Shown here piece after piece: positions 40,001-51,321 of a stretch of 64,000 bases of DNA. Positions within the stretch are counted from its first letter, which is position 1. Every line of letters starts with the position of its first letter. This DNA is from Sthenelais limicola (lineage: Eukaryota; Annelida; Polychaeta; Phyllodocida; Sigalionidae). A program made the position numbers and the translations under genes. Under the pieces are notes generated by a model. The model made no database searches. It was given only the letters and a program-made list of their open reading frames with translations, and was not told where the DNA came from. The stretch lies in assembly GCA_942159475.1 (NCBI GenBank), contig OW804096.1, forward strand, positions 41,415,744 through 41,479,743. Direction: 5' to 3'.

Positions 40001-43000
40001 CATCAATGCTATAGCATTTTAAATACTTAATTGTCCATAAATAGTAATTGCCATATTTAGTTACATATTACTACCTAATGTACTGGTTAGAACACAAATT
40101 GTAACCAAACTAATTATGTGGTCTTTATTTCAAAGTTGACGTAGCAGTTGAGACTGACTGCCTTGGTGTTTTTCTCATTTTATTCATTAATTTGTTGTCC
40201 GCCAATTAAGGTGTTCTTAAAACTATTACAACTGTTTATTCTGGTTAAACTAGCCCCATGAGGCAAGGTAAGATGAGAAATGAAACTGCAACCATTTCCA
40301 TTTGTACTTCTTCAGCTTCGGGTGCTGTATCTGACTTCGGACAACACACTCCGCGACTGTCACGACGTCCAGGATGAGTTCATCACAGGATCAACGATCG
40401 TCCAAGACTACAGGATGAAAGACAAACATCGCAAGAAGGTACGTTTCTCTCCGCGAGAACGCTGCAACCTATCACATCAACCACATCTCAAATATGAACC
40501 TTGACAAATGGGGCATCCAAACATAAATCGTCAATTTGTTGTTCTTGATATCATGGTCATTCCTTTGGGTGAATTTAATTCTATGTGTTGTAAAGAAAAA
40601 CATAAGTCAGATCAGGTTAACCGGATGCTGATGATGTGACGTCACAAAGGTAGGTTTATTGTCTATTTGAAAGTGACGTCACATCTAACACCATGACAAA
40701 TTACCGTATACACAATTGGCAAAACATACAGGTGACTTTTTTTGGAGTGAGAAGTTCATTATGGATTTTTTTCGCATTAAGTCGTCATCATACTCATCAT
40801 CATCACCCAGCTGAACTGGTGAAGAATGTTTCACATTTCACTCGAGCTGCAATGATATGCTTTCTCTTTAAACGTTGTCAGTTTCAGGTGCCATCTTACG
40901 TTCCTGAGTGAACTAGTGAGTTGGTGACAGGTGTAGCTCTTCCGTATACGTACGCGGTGGTTCAATCGCGCACTTATTTCTGCCCTATGGACATAAAGAC
41001 ACATAAAAACTGCACCGCATACTTGGCCCACGAGGCTACTTGGTCTGATTTCCTCTCTGCGTGTTACACTGGTGTTCATTTTCAGTATATTAGTAGATTT
41101 TTAGGTAACCGTATCGGGCCTACTCCCCCTACGTTTGCGTCCGATGTCATGGTAAAGTGATGCCTAATTGATATTGTGACAGTTAAAGAATATCTTATTA
41201 ACAAGTATTATTTATAAATGTATTGATCTTGATCGTGATAAATGATATAATTCTCTTTAATTCAAATATAAAAGGTTACTGCTGTTACTTCGAGTAGGAG
41301 GGAGAATATTATAAATTGTGTAAGTGTTGTGTATATAGACCAACCCGCCCGTGTGCCCTTGAAAAATTAACCCTTAGTAACTGTTCTATGCAATTCACTT
41401 ATCATAATATAAAAAAGCATGCGAAACTCACTCTTTTGTACATTGGAAGAAATGCATGGTTCCTGGTCGGTCGGTCTATATCTTAGGAAAGTAGTTCTAC
41501 CATCAAGCATTCGTCTTTGGTGAAATGAGTACTTTCGGAATACCACAAGCATACTTACTCCAAAAAGTTTTTGAAAATGGGAAACTTTCCCATTGTCTTC
41601 TTGATAATTAAAAATTTTGGCTATTCTGGGACTTTTTTCCAAAAGGAGAATGAAAATGAAGGGAGCAAAAGGTACGGCAAGGTCGAATTCTCACCAAGGC
41701 GAATCGGTTTGTGGATGTGTTGTGTTCGCCACACTATCACAGGCACACAGACTAAAGGATGGCTCACTTTTTATTTGACACAGGTTCAACTTCGCCAACC
41801 TATTAGGAGCAAGAGCTGACGAGATACGATGAGATGGCTCCAGATGTGGACGGGTTACGGTTAGTGATGTGTACACACATGGGTTAATCTTAAAAAAGCG
41901 ACACCCGTGCAAAGCAATGTATAGTGGATATGGGATGTCCAGAAGATCCTACTGCTAGAGGAGCCTGCGATGAACGCTGGACCACAAATACAAAAAATAC
42001 CCCTTATTGACACTACTCCTGTGTTCTCATTGCCATGAATGAGCACACTTATATTGACTTTAGTCAAGGAACCCTGCCCGGAGAGAATCGATATTATATA
42101 CCTATTCATTATGTCTCGAAAGAGAAGTCCCTTTAAAGATCTTGTCCCATCGCCGAGCTCGAATCAACGAAAAGTTCGCGATCCAATTTTCACCTCTACA
42201 ACGTAACTGTCATAGACTACACATACATAGTGTTAACCTGTTGTCGAGTCGTGTTGGAATAGTTATTTTTTTGTAGTCATTAGACATTCAGCATTAATTT
42301 ATGTTGTTTGCTGACTTGATTCACATTTGTTTGCCTTTTGCAGTTGGGCATTTATAACCAGTCTGAGTGAATTATTACACTTATATCACATAATAAGTGG
42401 GAAACTCTGCGATTGCCACCAGAATTGTCCATGAAATATTTGAAAGGTAGCTTTCCTGTTGTTACACAGCTTCGCATTTAAATAACTGTTCAAACTTTGC
42501 TGCGAGAGAGCGCTTCAACTAAATCTGAAATTTTGAGATTTCCTTGAATCATGGGCATATTCAGACAAGGCCGTTTGCATAATTTTTCCTTTGGACAGAA
42601 TTGATAACATTGAATCCTTCCAGAAGCTTGCTCAAAATTTAGAGTTTCCCACCGTTCTCCTGTCAGTTCCAGAAATATGATTGAAGAAAATTTTTGGTAT
42701 AGGCTCTTCATCCTGAGGCAGACCGAGGTGTTCCTGAGAATGTTTGGGGCCTCTAGGTTATAGCTGCGGAGATGATAGTCTAGTATTAACCCAATGGAAG
42801 AAAAGTTTTTGTAGCAGTACTAAGCAAAGTTATCTTGAGATCAACTGAGGGGGAGTCGTATGCTAAAGGGAAATGCGCTTCTATTGTTAAAGCGGGGCGA
42901 AGCTGAGCTCGAAGGTAGGTTTCAGAGTGGAACACTTCTCATCGATTTCTTATGAGGCCTCTGTGCCATTTCAGGTTTTCTAGGTGCCGAGGAGTTGCGA

Positions 43001-46000
43001 AAAATGTGGGGGATTATTGATGAAAAGTTCTTCCTTCAAGCATGTAAAGACTTCTATCTATCTTTTCAAGATTCCAACTTATAACTGCACCAGAATATTG
43101 TTAATTCGTATTTTTTTCCAGTATAAAATACCTTTTCATTCCGTACATTTCAGTAGGGCATACACTCTTCTTTTTTAAGATTTAAAAAGTAATTTCATTG
43201 GGTTATAATTTTGTCTTCCTCCCCTCGTGTTCCCATACTTAAGTCATTTCAGATTTCCTTTTCTGTGTTCGCAGTTTCCTTTGTTTAATTTTTCAAAAAT
43301 TACCTCCTGACAATTGTAAAAGACATGTCTTCTGCACTTCTAAGATCGTCTCCTGAAAGCAGGTAGGTTGCTTTGGAATGAACACCTTCCAGTGCCAAGA
43401 AGTATATGACGCAATAAATCTCGACCCTAGGACACACATTTTGGCTTTAGATAGCATTTTTTATTTATTGCTTGTCTTCCTTCAGAATCACGTGCAAAAG
43501 AAAGACCGCAAGGGCAAGGGTGAACGCCAGCCACAGCAGGGATGGCAAAGAAGTGGAGAATTATGGGTGCAGCCAGAACAACTCTCTGTCCAGCACGAGT
43601 GGAAACTTGTCTCTTTCAAGCCTGTCGGAGGTAGGGAAACAGTTGTATAACTAGTATTATCACTTACACACGTTGGACCATATGACTAGTACTATATACA
43701 TTCTGTTTATAACCGAACCCCAATCAAATTTCCCTTCTATGATCTATCCCATTCGCTAAGATGTTCCAAAAAGTCTTTTTTGGTGAATTTCTGACATGGC
43801 CTTGTTGATTTATTTAAACATAAACAACTATATCAAGTTTATACCATATTTGGATTATTTTACAGAAAAAGGATGCCTCAGCCTTGCTTTCCTGGGTGAC
43901 CGACTGACGCGTCTGTCACTTAACTTCCTCCCAATGCCTGTGAATTCATCCAAGGACTCGTCTCCTCAAGGTTCACCGCCTCACAATACCAGTCCCCGCG
44001 CCTCTGTGTGTGAGAAGATGTGCTCCCTCACCCCACTCGCCCGTATGAGCTCCGCTCGCTGCGGAGTGGGCGCAGCTGTCTTGGAGGGTGGACTTGTAGC
44101 CCTTGGTAAGCCAGAGGAATTGTAGCATCTAGTCCTTTCTTTGTATCGTATTGAAACTGAAGGAAATATCTACGACATTACCTCTCTTGTAATATTATGG
44201 CATTTAACTCATATCTTGGCTTATGTTGTGCTTTTCCTTGCTAGTTTCTTTGATCTAAAACCTTATGGATATATTAGGTGGTTTCTAAAAATGATCTAAA
44301 ACCTTATGGATATATTAGGTGGTTTTAAAAATGTGGCCAGACCTGGGATATAATAGATATATCATATGCCGTCATGGCATGAACAATCAAGTGTTAATTT
44401 GATGAATTATCAGACCTAATTGATTCCAGTGATTGTTGATAGTGATAAAAACTATTTCTATTTCTCTTTTAGGTGGCTATGATAGAGGTGAGTGCCTCAA
44501 CACAGTGGAATGGTTCAACATCTCCGAGAACATATGGTCACCGTTGCCCTCTATGTTAACTCCTAGGGGAAGATTTGATGTCACCCAGATTGCTGGCAAG
44601 CTGTTCGCCTGTGGGGGATCCAATGGTTCCAAAGAGCTGCGAAGTGCTGAATATTTTGACAATGGCAAGTGGTATGCTTTGCCCAACATGAGGAAGCCAA
44701 GATCTAGTGCCGGTATGTACAATATTCTAAATGTTAAGTCATGAAATGGCATGAGAGAGATGTGAATGTGTAGGTGTGACAGCCCTTTTAATTATATTTG
44801 GTTAGAATATACAAAACTACAGCTTTAAGGTGACGCATCCCTGCGCTTCCTGGAAGGAGGGTTAATTAGGTATATTCATTATAATTGTAATGCTGATGCA
44901 ATGACGCACGAATAAATGACGGATGTAGAGGAAAGATCGCATTTGCCTCCCAGCGATATTTGCTCTGAAACTTTATAAATATTACCCCGCTTTTTGGTTT
45001 ATGATAAAAAATATTGTATTTAAAAACTAAAACTGGATTAAAATGCTTTCTTCTTGTCTTCAGGTGTGGCTATGCTGAACGACATCGTGTATGTAGTTGG
45101 TGGTTGGAGTGGACAAAGTGGTTTGGCTGACTGCGAATGCTATGATCCCAAACACCCAGAAAAAGGCTGGCAGCCAGTTGCGAGACTGAACACAGGTGCT
45201 TAATTTCACTTTGTCCGAATTGTTTATTTGTGGAATTAACTTATAGGCGTGTATTTATTCCAATTTCTGCTGGGATTTACTCCTGCTGCTTTTCACCCAT
45301 TCCCATTCCAGAACGCAATATTTGTGAGAAATAACTTAGCAGTTAAACCTAACTCGTCTAAACAAATCGAATTCATTAATTAGCAAGAAATGTCTTGACT
45401 TTGGCAGGGCGATCACAAGCTACCGTTTGTGGACTGAATGGGAAACTGGTGGTTGTCGGTGGGTGCGATGCCTGGAATTGCATCAACACGGTGGAGGAGT
45501 ACGATCCCGTTAGTAACACCTGGAACTATCTACCCAACATGACTTCCTGCCGCCGTGGAGCAGGAATTGCAGTCTTTAAGGGTGAGTTGATATTATCTGT
45601 TCCGAAACAATTCTTTCCTCGGAGATGGATCAATTAATCAATAAACCCATTTAAATTTCTTGTTTCTCTTGTCTTTTAGTAAAACCATTGTGCACAGAAT
45701 TCAGATTACCTGTAGTGTACGCTAAATATTAAAGAGAATAGATATACCTGTTCTTAACAAATACTACCTTGTTTGGGAAATGAGTGTTTAATATCTGATA
45801 GCACCTCTTTGATGGTTCTTATGTTTAATGTTTCTACATTTGGTTTGCAGGGAAGTTGTATGTTGTGGGAGGCAGTGATGGCACCATGTCTCTACCCAGT
45901 GTGGAGGTCTTCGACCCGGATACAATGTCGTGGAGTCTGGGCTCGCCCATGAGCTCACCTCGAGCCAACGTCGGCGTGGTGGTGTTTAACGAGAGGCTGT

Positions 46001-46110
46001 TCGCCGTAGGAGGATTCAGTGGCAAGGAGTTCCTGGATTCTGTTGAGTACCTGAGCGAGGTCTCCCAGGAATGGTGTAGTTTTCTCCCCGTGGATCCAAT
46101 TACCAGTTAG
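18921..46110 (+). CDS. IVNS1ABP: Influenza virus NS1A-binding protein homologue (BTB-BACK-Kelch), complete, 12 exons
   Basis: A BTB-Kelch protein of the IVNS1ABP/NS1-BP family. In vertebrates this protein acts with actin, splicing factors and cullin-3. Coding exons: 18921-19092, 29716-30028, 30616-30740, 39286-39423, 39767-39879, 40316-40438, 43486-43630, 43866-44105, 44473-44712, 45064-45195, 45408-45581, 45851-46110. They total 2175 nt, an exact multiple of three, giving 724 residues and a stop; every junction is GT..AG and phase-consistent. BTB lies at about residues 90-205 (LRKGAQFCDVFLEIDG, HRAVLACASVYLFELF), BACK at about 206-310, then a linker with HEWKLVSFKP matching the vertebrate HEWKI block. 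Six Kelch blades carry the GG pair: LVALGGYD, LFACGGSNG, VYVVGGWSG, LVVVGGCDA, LYVVGGSDG, LFAVGGFSG. The protein is about 80 residues longer than human (642), because of a basic Lys-rich N-terminal exon. The start is the first ATG in that exon (A at -3). Confidence 0.93.
19747..19880 (-). repeat. Possible non-LTR element 3' end with (AT)n tail
   Basis: Shares the GGAAGAACTGC-containing block and AATAAA-like end with the 10829-10945 repeat, but ends in an (AT)n microsatellite at 19747-19761. Confidence 0.3.
19925..19942. repeat. G18 homopolymer
   Basis: Eighteen consecutive G. Confidence 0.85.
25710..25812 (+). CDS. Candidate alternative first exon of the IVNS1ABP-like gene (inside intron 1)
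   Basis: ATG at 25710 (MVYRSSNNKNNCLHSVPKTR...) runs 103 nt to CTQ plus one base before a GTGAGA donor at 25813. It ends in phase 1, so it would join exon 2 in frame (CTQ-DWLQDS). It is preceded by a GA/GAGC-rich tract (25650-25700) and a CCTCCTCCT-rich stretch resembling an animal 5' UTR or promoter. There is no homology, so it may be a chance ORF. Confidence 0.3.
25934..26012. repeat. (CTA)n/(CCA)n trinucleotide repeats
   Basis: CTACTACTACTACTACGAC, then CTACTACTACCACCACCA..., interrupted by a short unique spacer. Confidence 0.85.
26464..26525. repeat. Dispersed repeat, copy 1
   Basis: Shares TCTAAT.CAAGAC.CTGCTGTCT, GTTTCTAGA/GCTTCTAGA and CCTTATCAAATATTAA with 27446-27507 in the same orientation. 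Confidence 0.75.
27446..27507. repeat. Dispersed repeat, copy 2
   Basis: Same family as 26464-26525; most positions match by eye. Confidence 0.75.
28013..28027. repeat. C15 homopolymer
   Basis: Fifteen consecutive C within intron 1 of the BTB-Kelch gene. Confidence 0.85.
29716..30028 (+). CDS. IVNS1ABP: IVNS1ABP-like exon 2 (BTB core)
   Basis: Acceptor CGTTATCTAG, donor GTGAGT at 30029. It encodes DWLQDSEQDD... and the BTB core with CDVFLEIDGREI and HRAVLACAS. It is markedly more GC-rich than the surrounding introns. Confidence 0.92.
30616..30740 (+). CDS. IVNS1ABP: IVNS1ABP-like exon 3 (end of BTB)
   Basis: Acceptor AACTATTTCAG, donor GTAAGT. It encodes LEVPEEKVKAVYRTATMLKM ... LTPNNCL, the last BTB helices. 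Confidence 0.9.
32042..32173. repeat. Imperfect tandem duplication, about 60-bp unit
   Basis: TCTCTTCTCAG...AAGTTGAAGTGATCA..AATAC.TTAGAAATGCATTTGAT occurs at 32042-32100 and again at 32111-32173. Confidence 0.85.
34239..34439. repeat. Diverged dispersed repeat, copy A (about 200 bp)
   Basis: Shares the ends CTACACATTT.GTAAA.TCTGCTAAA and TTGTACATTTTCTG..GATTTCACCCA, plus AAATGGT.AATACT.GGTATAT, with 35317-35510. Same orientation and similar length. Confidence 0.75.
35317..35510. repeat. Diverged dispersed repeat, copy B
   Basis: Homologous to 34239-34439. Immediately upstream (35288-35311) a 24-nt block also matches 13142-13165 at about 21 of 24 positions. Confidence 0.75.
39286..39423 (+). 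CDS. IVNS1ABP: IVNS1ABP-like exon 4 (BACK)
   Basis: Acceptor TCTGTCATTAG, donor GTATGT. It encodes FANSNSDMELTRQTDAFIQ ... LPFIQINIL, matching the BACK region of the vertebrate protein. Confidence 0.88.
39767..39879 (+). CDS. IVNS1ABP: IVNS1ABP-like exon 5 (BACK)
   Basis: Acceptor CTCATTTTTCAG, donor GTAGGT at 39880, phase 0. It encodes NLCELVINWVGESYD, equivalent to the vertebrate KVINWV segment. Confidence 0.87.
40316..40438 (+). CDS. IVNS1ABP: IVNS1ABP-like exon 6
   Basis: Acceptor ACTTCTTCAG, donor GTACGT. It begins LRVLYLTSDNTLRD, aligning with the vertebrate VQTLYYSADHKLLD, and ends KHRKK in phase 0. Confidence 0.87.
40439..43485. other. Intron 6 of the BTB-Kelch gene
   Basis: AT-rich, with no internal exon that keeps phase. 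Nothing else recognised. Confidence 0.5.
43486..43630 (+). CDS. IVNS1ABP: IVNS1ABP-like exon 7 (BACK-Kelch linker)
   Basis: Acceptor CTTCCTTCAG, donor GTAGGG, phase 1. It is a Lys/Gln-rich linker ending VQHEWKLVSFKPVG, which matches the conserved HEWKI block. Confidence 0.85.
43866..44105 (+). CDS. IVNS1ABP: IVNS1ABP-like exon 8 (linker and start of Kelch propeller)
   Basis: Acceptor TTATTTTACAG, donor GTAAGC. It runs EKGCLSLAFLGDRLTRLSLN, a Ser/Pro-rich stretch, then SARCGVGAAVLEGGLVAL, the first Kelch strand. Confidence 0.87.
44252..44333. repeat. Near-perfect 41-bp tandem duplication in intron 8
   Basis: GATCTAAAACCTTATGGATA...GGTGGTTT.TAAAAAT at 44252-44292 is repeated at 44293-44333 with one small indel. 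Confidence 0.9.
44473..44712 (+). CDS. IVNS1ABP: IVNS1ABP-like exon 9 (Kelch blades 1-2)
   Basis: GGYDRGECLNTVEWFN and GKLFACGGSNG are canonical Kelch GG motifs. Donor GTATGT at 44713. Confidence 0.92.
45064..45195 (+). CDS. IVNS1ABP: IVNS1ABP-like exon 10 (Kelch blade 3)
   Basis: Acceptor CTTGTCTTCAG, donor GTGCTT. It encodes VAMLNDIVYVVGGWSG and CECYDP. Confidence 0.9.
45408..45581 (+). CDS. IVNS1ABP: IVNS1ABP-like exon 11 (Kelch blade 4)
   Basis: Acceptor CTTTGGCAG, donor GTGAGT. It encodes GKLVVVGGCDAWNCINTVEE and RRGAGIAVFK, very close to the vertebrate blade. Confidence 0.92.
45851..46110 (+). CDS. IVNS1ABP: IVNS1ABP-like exon 12 (Kelch blades 5-6, stop)
   Basis: Acceptor TGGTTTGCAG. 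It encodes KLYVVGGSDG and ERLFAVGGFSGKEFLDSVEY and ends at TAG 46108-46110. Confidence 0.92.
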
Positions 46111-49100
46111 AAGGCAGTAACCTCTCTTTTGGGGCTGAACATTTACGAAGGCCCTATCTGAATTAAAGACTACATGTGTTAATTATTCATATTACTACAG
46201 AGAAAAACTTTGCTTCGATGGACAATGTAAAAGTGAGAGTTAGACATCATATATAACTGGTGGGAATTGCTCTGTACGTTTATGTATCAATCGCATCCTA
46301 CTGATGGGTCCATATTATAACCTCACATTCACTTTAAGTACATGTGAGCTGACCCCGAGGGTCCCACCTCACTTGGTTTAAGTATTTCAAAAGCTTAAAT
46401 TCTAAACGCATCAAGTGCTAACCCTCACCTGCCTGGGAGAAGAGAATAATATGATTTAAAGGGTGTTCAACTAGAAGGAAGCTTTTCCTAACTTTTCTGC
46501 CCTTGTTTCCGACGAGAAACTGCCTCTGGTTGTTACAAATCCTACCCAGTATAGTGCATCCCTTCCCTAGCCATAGAAGGCTGTCGTTCTTTGTGTTTAA
46601 TTTGTTGTTCGGCAGTTCTGGCACATTCAGACAATCTTTCACCAGGAGACTAGGAATCAAAACATTGGGTAGAGGAATCTAAAGTCTGTCATGAGATTCT
46701 GGGGGTTGCTGGAGTTTTACCTCAGATTTTGAATGAAGATCATTCTGCTGGTGGTTAATAGCATCGGGTGATAAAGGTCTACGCCTACCATGATAAGAAA
46801 TCAGGGACTAAATCAAGATTCATTAGCATTCATTGTTTGTAGCGTTGGTTTCTATGTATTTCAATGAAAATGTTTCGAGCCGTGCAGACCATAGCGATTA
46901 TCTAAGTATGTGTACGTGATTTGCAAGTCATTAAGAGTGAGGGATTGGTAAGAGAACGTCGTAGAGATTATTGTTTTATAAGATATACATTAACATAATC
47001 AAGACTTCATTAATTGTCAGTCAGAACACGCATATATAATGAGCATGGTGTATGAGGAGCCAGCTTCGTGGATGTAGAATACTGAGCAGCTTGGTAAAAT
47101 ACTGGATGTCTTCCCCTGGCCATGGCTCAGAATTTGATTTCTGAAATACTAGTATATAATCATCTTTATGCATGTGGTTCAAGGATTATTTTCCATTTCC
47201 AAATCTGTTTATGAGGGATCTATTTAAAGTGACCAAAACTGTTGTACGCTTAGTAATCTGGTTAAGATTTATGTCATTGTATCGAAACCTATTTCGTCCG
47301 ATCTTTTCCATCAAGGCTCTCTTTTTTTTAAAGGTTAGATCTGAAAAGCCTTGCGAAAGACTATCGATTGGTCTTCGGTCAAAGAGGGTAAAGACTATCT
47401 TTCAATAGTAAGATCGTGTTATATGACAATATGCGCGCAAAATTTATTGTGGACTGCGTGGGTTATTTTTACATTTTACTTTATTTTGATGGAATACAAA
47501 TCTTGCAATTTAACCCCTATTTATAAAGGAAAAAAGCAGTAATTAATAAGCATATATATATTGAGATATATTCCTGAAAGGTAAGACTTAGAGTTGTCGC
47601 GTATTGGAGGACGTATGCTCTAAATCAGTGTTATTGAACAACACCCTTCATGCCGAAATTAACGATCAGGTTTACTGAGAAATTGTGCCACCTACATAGC
47701 GCATTGTGATACGGACGCCTGACATATATGGTGAGCTCCGAACAGAAACATTGACAAATAATATGGATGCCAATCCAGTGTATACAACGGGGAGGCTTGT
47801 TGAGAATCGTGCAAATGATGACGTACGTTTTGTGTCGGAATTATTATTGATTACCTTTTTGATTTTTGAGAAGAATAAAATAGTTGGGGAGAAATTTGAA
47901 AAATGGCTCTGGACGACCGACAGCTGCTTTTCCAAAAATATGTTGCTTGTTCTAGGACGACTGGATCGTTTCCCCCTGAAAGGGTTCCGGCAGTCACTGG
48001 AGAATGTCTCGGGGAGTTCAGTATATCATGAGTCATAGAGATAAAGAAAAAAATATATATATTCATGTAGACTAGGACATGTAACCCATTATTAAATGAT
48101 CATTGTGTTGGTTATTGTATTGGATATACCAATATTATTCTTGTCGCTTGGTATTCTATGCGTTGAGCCTGTTCACATTGAACTTGTCTAATCAGAGGTT
48201 ATCGGATTTAGTTCCACGTGTGTACGTATATCAAAACAGCTGGTCTTGTTTCATTTATAATATTCCTAGACCTTTTCTGTTAGATCCCCATTATATCCGT
48301 AATACATTTCATAAAGTCTGTATTTTCGTGACATGGATGATAATGGGTGTTGACATTCCATCAATTTTAGATGGCTTTTTGTTTTCAGTTTCCCCCAGGC
48401 GTTTTGTAACGAAGAAATAAATAGTCCCTACAAACTTGGACAATTTATATTATGTAACTCCGATAGTGGCACATGGTATTTCAGTTCATTGTCGTCACGT
48501 GCTTGCTTGAGTAGTTAGTTAGTATATGATCTGTCGTACAACTGACAACATAATACACAAACTACAAGAGATCTTTTAAACAACAGTTGAAGGAATATGT
48601 ATACAAATAGATGAAAAAACACTGAAATACCATAAAGCTTGCCCTCTCAATGTTATCATGTTGATGGTGCCATCCGATATTAACATTAGAACCTCATTAA
48701 GTTTATCGTCATATGTGATCATACAATCAGGTTTTCCCCCGTATTGTCAGCACAAAAAAATGTATATTGGGTGAGTACTTTTATTTGGCTCATCTGAGAA
48801 AAATGATACGGATCAGAGATTAATACTTAGAAAGCTGATCAAATAAGCGACTGTTGGGGTAGTAGATATGAATAGTTGAACGACGTAGAGTGCCTATCAC
48901 CATCAAAATAACTTGTCCCATTTCAGCTGAGATATGAATAATTAGTAAGGGACTATGTACACTACCCTTATATACAAATTCCTTTATGTGATATCAATGC
49001 AAATATATTAGAAAATGAAATCGGACGCGATCCAAAAATCCTTTACCCAGCCCCCCCCCCCCCCCCTCCCCAATATGGGGTTTTTTAGTTAGTTATTTTT

Positions 49101-50870
49101 CATTCATATTATTGACTATGCATAGAATTAGAATGACTTCTTGGTTGGTCGTTTCAAACATTTAATCTAGAATGAATTAAATATTTTCATATGATATTTT
49201 CTGATGTTGACCATTACATGCAGTGGTACTTCTTTCCATTCATTGTACTTGATACTATTCCATGTAAGTTCATCTCAGCCGACCACTGTATCGCTATATC
49301 TTCAGTATATTTACCTTGTGAGTAGTCTAATGTCTTTTTTAATATGAAAAATTTATTGAACCACTATTTGCCCAGATGGATCTAAACACAAACACGTATA
49401 AAACTATATTTTAAAATGATCGAGACCAAAAATAATGCATATCATAACCTGGCCTGAGAAATTGTAAACAGTGCTCTAAGCCTGTCAGACCCATGCCTTG
49501 TCCATTCATTTCTTTATTTGGCCACGCATAATAATGTACTGGGTACTACTATCTTTTTTTCTTTTCTGGTGCGTGTTCAACCTTATCTTATGTTTGTTTT
49601 CCCTCAGGGGGAATTGAGCAGGTTTATTGATCAAGATGTGTAGGGCTGTCTTGTTTAATATATGTATTCATCGTGAGAACATTCTGGATTTTCATGAGTT
49701 CTCTCTAGGATAAGGATTTAAGTGTTTCAAGTTAACTTCCTGCAACAACGAGACGCATACTTTTGTGCTCCTTAGAGGAACGTGTTTGCCCTAAGTTTCC
49801 GGTGTTTGTTGCTCTAGCACCAATGTTAATTATGTTCTGAGAAGAAATAAATAATTGACTATAATTATGAAGATACGGTGTTGTGATTCTTTTAAGGTTG
49901 GTCGATAAATGTGATGAAAAGAAAATGGGGAAGCCCCGGTGAAAGGGTTTTTTAGACCATCTGCACCGGGTATTGAAATCCCATAGACTTCAATGTTAAA
50001 GACTGAAGCCTCTAAAAATAGTTTTCACAAAATAAAATATTACAACAAATTTAAAGCGATTAATCCCCATTTTCTTAACATACGTCGTAAGTAGGCAATA
50101 CTATAGATGAATAATTATATTTCAAAAAGTATTTTCTCCAAAATTGGTAACATTTAAAATACGGCAGAACAAAATCAAACATGAGTATCTACCTAATTCT
50201 ATTATTATAATGTTTTTAAAAAAAATGAAAAATGGGACTCAAGTAATGCAGCAAATAAAATGGAACAAATCCCACATGCACTTGTGGAGACTTATGGAGA
50301 TTTAATATATCTATAATATAAGTATACAAATTATTTTGATATCTTATAGAGTAAAGAGGCAGCAACAGTTTAAAAAGACTTCTCAGAATAATGAAGGACA
50401 TTTTTGTTTTGTTTTTGCAAATATTTTATTTCCGACATTGACATATATGATGGGCAGGGTAATCGTACATAAAAGGAAAATTCAGGTAGGAAACAACATG
50501 CGATTATTTTTTGGCACCGTAGAGGTGGATCCGCAAGTTGTGAAACATAAAAACGCTAGACGCCACGGTGACTTAGTTTGTGGCCACCGTACGGTGCCGC
50601 GAGGTACACATTAATTCCCGTAGGTGTCACCCTCAGTCTCTCTACCTCTGAGCAACGTTATATGCTCAAAACGGCACACGATCACCTTTTTACAGTCACC
50701 TCATATATTTGGTCATTTCCGTTGCCACAGAACGCCCCCTGAATATCGCTAGATCGTTGTTTTAAAGTAATATAGTCATCATAGCATGAATAAAGGAGAT
50801 ATGGACGTTTTTCCTTCCTCTGCTATCCCAGCTAGACTGTCTTTGTAATAGGTCTTTAAGCACTCCATTC
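46111..50870 (+). other. 3' UTR of the BTB-Kelch gene and intergenic DNA
   Basis: No conserved coding signal. AATAAA at 48416-48421 and 49846-49851 are possible polyadenylation signals. A C16 run sits at 49051-49066, and a 22-nt block at 49980-50001 recurs at 59282-59303. Confidence 0.4.
49051..49066. repeat. C16 homopolymer
   Basis: Sixteen consecutive C, then TCCCC. Confidence 0.85.
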
Positions 50871-50876
50871 ACCACA

Positions 50877-50950
50877 AGGGGACATAGCACAGTGGTATGG
50901 TACTCGCCTCGTGCCCAAAGGTTGGGTGTTCTAGCCTCGCCTGGGTTGTG
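50877..50950 (+). repeat. tRNA-derived SINE head (Pol III box A/box B)
   Basis: TAGCACAGTGG (50885-50895) matches the Pol III box A. GTTCTAGCC (50928-50936), 32 nt further on, is a one-mismatch box B. The intervening TACTCGCCTC resembles a tRNA anticodon arm. The flanks do not close an acceptor stem, so a tRNA-derived SINE is more likely than a working tRNA gene. The body and 3' end (probably within 50951-51300) were not delimited. A hairpin (GTCGCATAG ... CTATGCGAC, 50969-50999) follows the head. Confidence 0.55.
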
Positions 50951-51321
50951 CATTGTTTTTATTTCTGGGTCGCATAGATGCTATGTCATTCTATGCGACG
51001 GGAGGTGGGTTGGCGTGGTTGTTGGTGAATGGGAAAGGCAGGAGAAACAACATGTACATATAATGTTTTCAGATAAACCCATCGATCTTAGGGCTATCGG
51101 TACAACTAAAGGAAAAAAACAGGCCTCCACGGCCACACTAGCAATAGCCACTCTTCCTGGATGGCGATAGTGTTGATTCTTTCGGGTAAAAGCTTTCACC
51201 GTTTGTCCTCAGGTGGCAGCACCTTTGGAATTTTCGGGCTTATATATAATGGAACGAGCTATCGAGGTTGGGCCTTGCGGAGAAGGCAAGGGTAGACACC
51301 AGTTGGAGGCAATTCTAGTTG

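Noticed and set aside
47706..48038. 110-codon ORF after the BTB-Kelch gene
   Set aside because: No homology; composition like the surrounding AT-rich DNA.
50877..50950. Functional tRNA gene
   Set aside because: Box A fits, but box B is imperfect and no acceptor stem closes; better explained as a SINE head.
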